DNA of 64,000 nt from Gammaproteobacteria bacterium (GTDB lineage Bacteria > Pseudomonadota > Gammaproteobacteria > Enterobacterales > Alteromonadaceae). Below, one piece after another: positions 59,921-64,000 of the stretch. The notes beneath the pieces were generated by a model. It made no database searches and was not told where the DNA came from. It worked only from the letters and a program-made list of their open reading frames with translations. Made by a program: the position numbers and the translations under genes. The stretch spans positions 62,001 through 126,000 of the forward strand of contig JAHJZX010000012.1 of NCBI GenBank assembly GCA_018826295.1, read 5' to 3'. The stretch's first letter is position 1. Each line of letters starts with the position of its first letter.

Positions 59921-61111
59921 TTATAACTGATAGCTAAGCATTAGCCAGACTTTAGTGGTGTCGACCGCCAGCGTATCAGCCTGGTAGTGCGCCAATTTTA
60001 ATAGGGCTGATAGCTGTTTGTTTAGGTTGTAGCCGGCGCTGGCATTGAATTCATCGCCGTATGTTTGGCTACCGGAGTCGCTATCAAAGCGATGATAAGC
60101 CAGTGTGACTGCGACATCTTTTAGTTTGGTTTTCGCTTCTAACCAGTTATCGCGCAGGCCGTTGTTGGGCGTGTTAAGAAACATATCGGCAAAACCGGAA
60201 AACGCATGCAGGGTTGCCAGCGGTGTTTGAAAGGCGCTTTGGCCATCACCGGCTAAACGCTCCTGGCCAGCTTCAAGTGTTACGCTATCCAGTGCCCAGC
60301 TTAAGCTTAAACGGTGATAGTGATGGCTAAAACTGAGCGGCGCCTTGTGCGCATCATCCTGTTTGGCCAGGGCTAGCTGCCAGCTCAGCTTCGGGCCGGC
60401 GCTCAGCTTACCCTGATAGTCGATGCCAAAAGTGCGGCTACTGCGCACCGCCCAGTTATCAAAGTCAAAGTCATAAGCAAAACCGGCCAGCTGATGTGCC
60501 GGTGTCAGCTGCCATTGCAGCAGGGCAGTATTAAAGCTGCCGTGTTGATCGGCCGCGGCGCCCTTGGGGCCAAATACGCGGTTTACATTGTAGTAGTGGC
60601 CCAAATCAACACTAAGATGGTCAGAAAATTTCTGCTGTAGGCGGTAGCCATCGAGCGTTTGCTCGTTCTGGCGCCAGCCGACACCGCCTAAAAAGCGCTG
60701 GTTTAGCTGGTTAACCAGCTGGCGGCCGGCGCTTAACGTGGTGCCACTGTCGTTGCTATAACGCAGCAGCGCCTGGTTAATATCGGTACCCTTAGGGTCG
60801 GCCACCACACTGTAAGCGGTTTTGCCATTTACTGTGCTGTTGTAATTATCGTTACCCAGCAGGCTAACGTTATCCAGCTGCACTAAGGCACTAAAGCCCG
60901 ATACCGTACCGGTATTCACCGTTAAACGGCTGCGCAGCGTAGAGGCGATGGCGTCTTTAAGTGCATTATCCTGCTCAACATATTCTAAGCGATAGCGAAA
61001 ATGCGCTGATACGCTGCTTTGCTGCAGGGCTGTACTCAGTTCATTGGCAACAAGGCTGGGGCTGAAACAAAATGGTAAGGCAGACAACATCACAGCAGAG
61101 AAAGCTTTCAT
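59921..61111 (-). CDS. outer-membrane beta-barrel (alginate-export/porin type)
   Basis: 396 residues. A signal peptide (FSAVMLSALPFCFSPSLVA) is followed by alternating amphipathic strands (SAHFRYRLEYVEQD, FSALVQLDNVSLLG, TTLSAGRQLVNQLNQRFLGGVGWRQN) and a final aromatic strand TTKVWLMLSYQL, typical of outer-membrane barrels of the alginate-export fold. In this setting it may carry nitrate or nitrite through the outer membrane, by position only. A NarL/NarP-like palindrome lies about 90 bases upstream. Confidence 0.82.
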   Translation of the reverse strand: MKAFSAVMLSALPFCFSPSLVANELSTALQQSSVSAHFRYRLEYVEQDNALKDAIASTLRSRLTVNTGTVSGFSALVQLDNVSLLGNDNYNSTVNGKTAYSVVADPKGTDINQALLRYSNDSGTTLSAGRQLVNQLNQRFLGGVGWRQNEQTLDGYRLQQKFSDHLSVDLGHYYNVNRVFGPKGAAADQHGSFNTALLQWQLTPAHQLAGFAYDFDFDNWAVRSSRTFGIDYQGKLSAGPKLSWQLALAKQDDAHKAPLSFSHHYHRLSLSWALDSVTLEAGQERLAGDGQSAFQTPLATLHAFSGFADMFLNTPNNGLRDNWLEAKTKLKDVAVTLAYHRFDSDSGSQTYGDEFNASAGYNLNKQLSALLKLAHYQADTLAVDTTKVWLMLSYQL

Positions 61112-61193
61112 AGTGTATTCCTTTAGTCAGGGCCGCGTAGCAACGGGCTGATCTTAACGTGATTGAATAATTTATATAATTTAATTAAAGGGT

Positions 61194-61209
61194 TACCCAA
61201 TAGTCGGTA
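61194..61209. promoter_or_regulatory. NarL/NarP-like site upstream of the barrel gene
   Basis: TACCCAATAGTCGGTA resembles the 7-2-7 inverted heptamer site, with three mismatches. It is 83-98 bases before the barrel start. Weaker than the narK site. Confidence 0.4.
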
Positions 61210-61254
61210 AGCCTGCTCTGTTGTTGGTATCGGTGCAGTACTCCTTTTTTTCGG

Positions 61255-61310
61255 GCATAAAAAAACGCCAGCAGCTGTCAGTCCGTTACCGGACCTGAGC
61301 GACTGGCGTC
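61255..61310 (-). terminator. branched terminator at the end of the nar operon
   Basis: ACGCCAG (61265-61271) pairs with CTGGCGT (61303-61309), enclosing an inner hairpin GTCCG-TTAC-CGGAC. On the minus strand a run of seven T follows. Located 220 bases after the parvulin gene, it would end the nar transcript. Nothing else was recognised in 61310-61530. Confidence 0.75.
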
Positions 61311-61530
61311 TTTGCCATGATATTTACTGTTATACCAACACGTTGGAATTAAGCAGTGGCTATGCCAGCTTTTATTCAGAAATTATTTGTTTAGAAATTA
61401 ATAGCTTAAAATTTTAAAGCCGGGCAGTGCAGAATATCGGGTGCGATATTGGGGCGCTATTGTGCTAACACAGGGCAAAGCAGGCAGGGCGCCGCCGAAG
61501 TGTTAAAGCATGGCGGCCCCAATTGCACCT

Positions 61531-62298
61531 TTACTGCATCAGCGGCGAGGCCGACAGGTTAAAGTCGAAACCGTCTATCTCGGCATCGACAATCAATGTG
61601 TGGATATACTGCGCCACCGCTTTACGACGGACTTTTTCATTTAGATAGTCAGCAATTTTCTGCTCTACTGCGCGAAACGGCAGTAACTGGCCGGGTACTT
61701 TGCGGGCAATGTGCACGATATGATAACCATAACGGCTTTCTACCGGCTGCGGCATTAAGCCAGGCTCGGCACTGAAAATTTGCCGCTCAAATTCGGGCAC
61801 GGTTTGGCCACGGCTGATTTGGCCTAAGCTGCCACCGGTTTCTTTTGACGGGCAGGCTGAGTACTGCCGTGCCAGTGTTGCCAGCGGCTCACCTTGTTGT
61901 AGCTGGCTAATCAACTGCTCGGCCAGGGTTTTTGCCTCGACCCGGGCTTTGTCATCTTCCGGTGCCGCGGCCAGCAAAATATGGTTTAGCTCTAAAAGTG
62001 GCGAGCTTTGAAACCGCTGCGGGTTTAGCCGGTAGTATTGCTCGCATTCTGTCTGGTTGGCCTGCGGAATGGCAACTTCGGCGTTTATCAGCGCATCGAG
62101 AAAGTTGTCATCACTAGCAGTGTTGGCTTCACTTTTTACGCTAAGCCCCAGTGCTTTGGCGCGCTGGCGCAGCAGCTCACCAATAATCAGTGACTCGGCC
62201 GCCTTTAGCATGGCCGCGCGTTTATCGCTGGCCGGGTGGTACTGCATTTCGGCCATTATTGCCGCTTCGCTGATACTGGCTTGGTTGACTTGTATCAT
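61531..62298 (-). CDS. parvulin-type peptidyl-prolyl isomerase of the nar operon
   Basis: 255 residues. The N-terminal half is a helical NifM/SurA-like chaperone region. The C-terminal PpiC domain (about 110-215) shows LELNHILLAA, ACPSKETGGSLGQISRGQTVPEFERQIF and PVESRYGYHIVHIARK. No signal peptide is seen, so it should be cytoplasmic. Such genes often end nar operons and probably help fold the nitrate reductase. AGAGG precedes the ATG. A pair of REP copies lies between it and narI. Confidence 0.9.
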   Translation of the reverse strand: MIQVNQASISEAAIMAEMQYHPASDKRAAMLKAAESLIIGELLRQRAKALGLSVKSEANTASDDNFLDALINAEVAIPQANQTECEQYYRLNPQRFQSSPLLELNHILLAAAPEDDKARVEAKTLAEQLISQLQQGEPLATLARQYSACPSKETGGSLGQISRGQTVPEFERQIFSAEPGLMPQPVESRYGYHIVHIARKVPGQLLPFRAVEQKIADYLNEKVRRKAVAQYIHTLIVDAEIDGFDFNLSASPLMQ

Positions 62299-62327
62299 AT
62301 TAAACCTCTGTAATCTGCTGCGTTATT

Positions 62328-62350
62328 GGGGCGCAATGATGCGCCCCTAC
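62328..62350. repeat. REP-like palindrome, copy 9
   Basis: GGGGCGCAATGATGCGCCCC with TAC tail on the right. It is the inverted partner of copy 10 inside the nar operon. Confidence 0.8.
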
Positions 62351-62397
62351 AATGGTCAGATTGTAAATCGACACTTTGTTTGAAACCGAAGTGTCCC

Positions 62398-62421
62398 GTA
62401 GGGGCGCATCCTTGCGCCCTA
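62398..62421. repeat. REP-like palindrome, copy 10 (inverted)
   Basis: GTAG tail on the left, then GGGCGCATCCTTGCGCCC. Copies 9 and 10 face each other across 47 bases, as in mosaic REP elements. Confidence 0.8.
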
Positions 62422-62444
62422 GAGCAATGGTTGCCAGTTCTGAA

Positions 62445-63134
62445 TTAGCGCACAAAACGCTGGCGAACTATCTGGTGCTGACGGCTGATGTACTGCACCG
62501 GCACGCTTAACATGTGCACTAAGCGGCTAAACGGAAACACCACAAACAATGTCATACCTAAAAACACGTGCAGTTTAAAAATCCAGTGCACGCCGCTAAT
62601 GGCTTCTGCTGCTGCCACGCTGTTAAAGGTAACGGTGTTTTGCGCCCAGGCCATCAGTTTTAGCATCTCAGCACCATCTAAATGGCCCATCGATACCGTG
62701 ATACTCAGCAAGCCCAGAATTAACTGTGCATAGAGTAAAAACAAAATGGCAATATCCATGGTATTACTGTTAGCGCGAATGCGCGGGTTAAACAGCCGGC
62801 GTTTAATCAGCACCGTTAGGCCATAAAAGCAGATCAGACCAAACAAGCCACCGGCGCCAATGGCGATAAGTTGCTTCATCTGGGTGGTAATACCAAACAG
62901 GTACCAAATTTCTTTTGGCATCAGTAAACCAAAGAAATGGCCTAAAAAGATGCCCAGTACGCCGATGTGAAAAGCTATGCTGCCTTTACGCAGTTGTTTG
63001 CTTTCCAGCAGCTGGCTGGAGCTGGTTTTCCAGCTGTATTGCTCTCTGTCGTAGCGGATCCAACTGCCAATCACCATAATGGCGATGGCAATGTAGGGGT
63101 AAATGCCAAAGGCAAACAGATTTAAGTGTGCCAT
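62445..63134 (-). CDS. narI: respiratory nitrate reductase gamma subunit (cytochrome b)
   Basis: 229 residues with five membrane helices. Haem-ligand histidines lie in GSIAFHIGVLGIFLGHFFGL and in WIFKLHVFLGMTLFVVFPFSRLVHMLS. It oxidises quinol at the periplasmic side and passes electrons to NarH. The family length is about 225, so it is complete. It lies 12 bases after narJ. Confidence 0.96.
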   Translation of the reverse strand: MAHLNLFAFGIYPYIAIAIMVIGSWIRYDREQYSWKTSSSQLLESKQLRKGSIAFHIGVLGIFLGHFFGLLMPKEIWYLFGITTQMKQLIAIGAGGLFGLICFYGLTVLIKRRLFNPRIRANSNTMDIAILFLLYAQLILGLLSITVSMGHLDGAEMLKLMAWAQNTVTFNSVAAAEAISGVHWIFKLHVFLGMTLFVVFPFSRLVHMLSVPVQYISRQHQIVRQRFVR

Positions 63135-63146
63135 GTTAATGCTCCT

Positions 63147-63917
63147 TTAAGCGCGCTTAGCTGCGGCTGCTTTATAAAGTTGTTGCCCGGCTTCTTCGCT
63201 GCCCAGCAGCTCAGTGCTAAGTGGAATAAACTGATCGCGACGCTGGCCATCTGTCGGTTTATTGCCACTGCCGCAGGCTGAATTAGCTTGCTCGTTACCG
63301 ATAAAGCTAACCATTTCCTCTTCCCAGACTTTATCCAGCGCTTTGGGCGTATCGTCGCGCTGCTCACTGGCAATTTGCGCTTTAATATCGGCTAAATCGA
63401 CCTCTGCCGCAGATAGCGCCACCAGGGTGGCGAAAATGCCGGCGTAGTCTGACTCGCGCTGCTGCAGGCGGCACAGCAGTACCGCCAGCACAGGGGCAAT
63501 CTCTACCAGACCAATTTGCGCATTTTGCTCGCCCTGGGTCGATAAAAACTCCAGGTAAAGCGGCAGGTAGTCCGGTAGCTCTTTTACGCCGATATCCAGC
63601 CCGGCTTCGCGGTATTGCGCCATCAGGTTAACCATGGCCTGACCGCGGTCGCGCGACTCACCATGAATATGCTCAAATATCAGCAAGGACAGTGAGCGCC
63701 CGCGCTCGAACAGGCCATCGTATTCTGATTGCCAGTCCATCAGCTCACCACTGCAGCGCGCTGTAATAAAAGCATTTAACTGCTGCTTAAGCTCTGCCGC
63801 GATAGCGGCATCGGCCACTATCGCCAGCAACTCTGCTTTGGCATCAATTAACGCCTGCTTCGGGTAGTCCAGCAGTAAGGACAACAGTTGTAGTATCGGC
63901 ATGCTTGTTGTTGACAT
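63147..63917 (-). CDS. narJ: nitrate reductase assembly chaperone NarJ
   Basis: 256 residues, all helical, with LSLLLDYPKQALIDAKAELLAIV, LFEHIHGESRDRGQAMVNLM and LPDYLPLYLEFLS typical of NarJ (TorD fold). It guides molybdenum-cofactor insertion into NarG. AAGGA in the narH tail serves as its ribosome-binding site. Confidence 0.95.
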   Translation of the reverse strand: MSTTSMPILQLLSLLLDYPKQALIDAKAELLAIVADAAIAAELKQQLNAFITARCSGELMDWQSEYDGLFERGRSLSLLIFEHIHGESRDRGQAMVNLMAQYREAGLDIGVKELPDYLPLYLEFLSTQGEQNAQIGLVEIAPVLAVLLCRLQQRESDYAGIFATLVALSAAEVDLADIKAQIASEQRDDTPKALDKVWEEEMVSFIGNEQANSACGSGNKPTDGQRRDQFIPLSTELLGSEEAGQQLYKAAAAKRA

Positions 63918-63922
63918 CGTAT

Positions 63923-64000
63923 TTAGTCCTTAATCTCAACCGGGATAACCTGACGTACACCTTTGGCTTTAGTACCAAACAGGTTGACGCCGTTATTGCC
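63923..64000 (-). CDS. narH: nitrate reductase beta subunit, 3' end
   Basis: Only the last 25 codons are in the window: GNNGVNLFGTKAKGVRQ then VIPVEIKD and a TAA. The position directly before narJ and the sequence fit the C-terminus of NarH, the Fe-S electron-transfer subunit. narG and the rest of narH must lie to the right. Confidence 0.9.
   Translation of the reverse strand, partial: GNNGVNLFGTKAKGVRQVIPVEIKD

Noticed and set aside
61141-61200. FNR box before the outer-membrane barrel gene
   Set aside because: GTGATTGAATAA and CTGATCTT are partial halves without correct spacing.
1-64000. CRISPR arrays, rRNA genes, intact insertion sequences or integrase genes
   Set aside because: None was seen; the only repeats are short palindromes and the direct repeats listed.

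Overview
This window comes from a gammaproteobacterium. Gene content and protein style (NorR/RIC, quinol NO reductase, UbiU/V/T, HemN, many TTA/TTG-rich but about 50% GC genes) resemble the Rheinheimera/Alishewanella/Arsukibacterium group of marine or freshwater Alteromonadales-like bacteria. That placement is inferred from style, not from a search. About 60 protein genes are supported. They fall into two parts that meet near 38.8 kb.

Left part (1-38.8 kb): ordinary chromosomal genes with mixed functions. In order: a secreted amidohydrolase; DUF2306 and membrane-anchored AraC genes; an S41 lipoprotein peptidase; a GNAT-nitrilase fusion; a substrate-binding/OmpA fusion with a repeat-containing partner; a secreted alpha-amylase and an esterase; LysR/GST/NTF2/tautomerase genes; an M48 peptidase; a ThiF/MoeB-like protein; a CDGSH-glutamate synthase fusion; and VOC/DinB genes. 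At 24-31.4 kb lies a compact envelope-stress-like module: a YbbA/YbbP-type ABC exporter, a secreted DJ-1/PfpI-TPR protein, an OmpR-type regulator with its kinase, and a secreted protein. Three of its transcription units carry the same direct repeat, TTTCAC-N5-TTTCAC, 48-50 bases before the start codon. These are strong candidates for the regulator's own operators. RsgA, an SDR/LysR divergent pair, a possible integron-like 2OG oxygenase cassette, HemN copy 1 and a double-REC diguanylate cyclase follow.

Boundary: at 38793-38838 (minus strand) there is a 3' half of tRNA-Val(GAC), followed by what looks like the native tRNA terminator. This is what an integrative element leaves at its far attachment site. 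The orientation places the element to the right.

Right part (39-64 kb): a nearly continuous anaerobic nitrate/NO respiration region. It holds RIC (YtfE) and NorR (NO sensing and repair), MoeB copy 2, a DGC-domain protein, NnrS, two NarK transporters, a PP2C-kinase fusion, Mog (molybdenum cofactor), UbiU/V/T (anaerobic ubiquinone), HemN copy 2, quinol-dependent NorB, SirB-like, NrdD/NrdG (anaerobic ribonucleotide reductase), an outer-membrane barrel, and the 3' part of narHJI with a parvulin. Regulation can be read directly: FNR boxes with well-placed -10 elements precede hemN1, hemN2, the DGC gene, narK2 and nrdG, and a NarL/NarP-type site lies between the narK genes. Clusters of GGT-N7-ACC (NorR enhancers) with sigma-54-like promoters precede both ric and norB, in the same geometry. 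A family of about ten short palindromes (GGGCGCAATGATGCGCCCCTAC type) is scattered only through intergenic spaces between 49.4 and 62.5 kb. No nitrite reductase, CRISPR array, intact insertion sequence or rRNA is visible.
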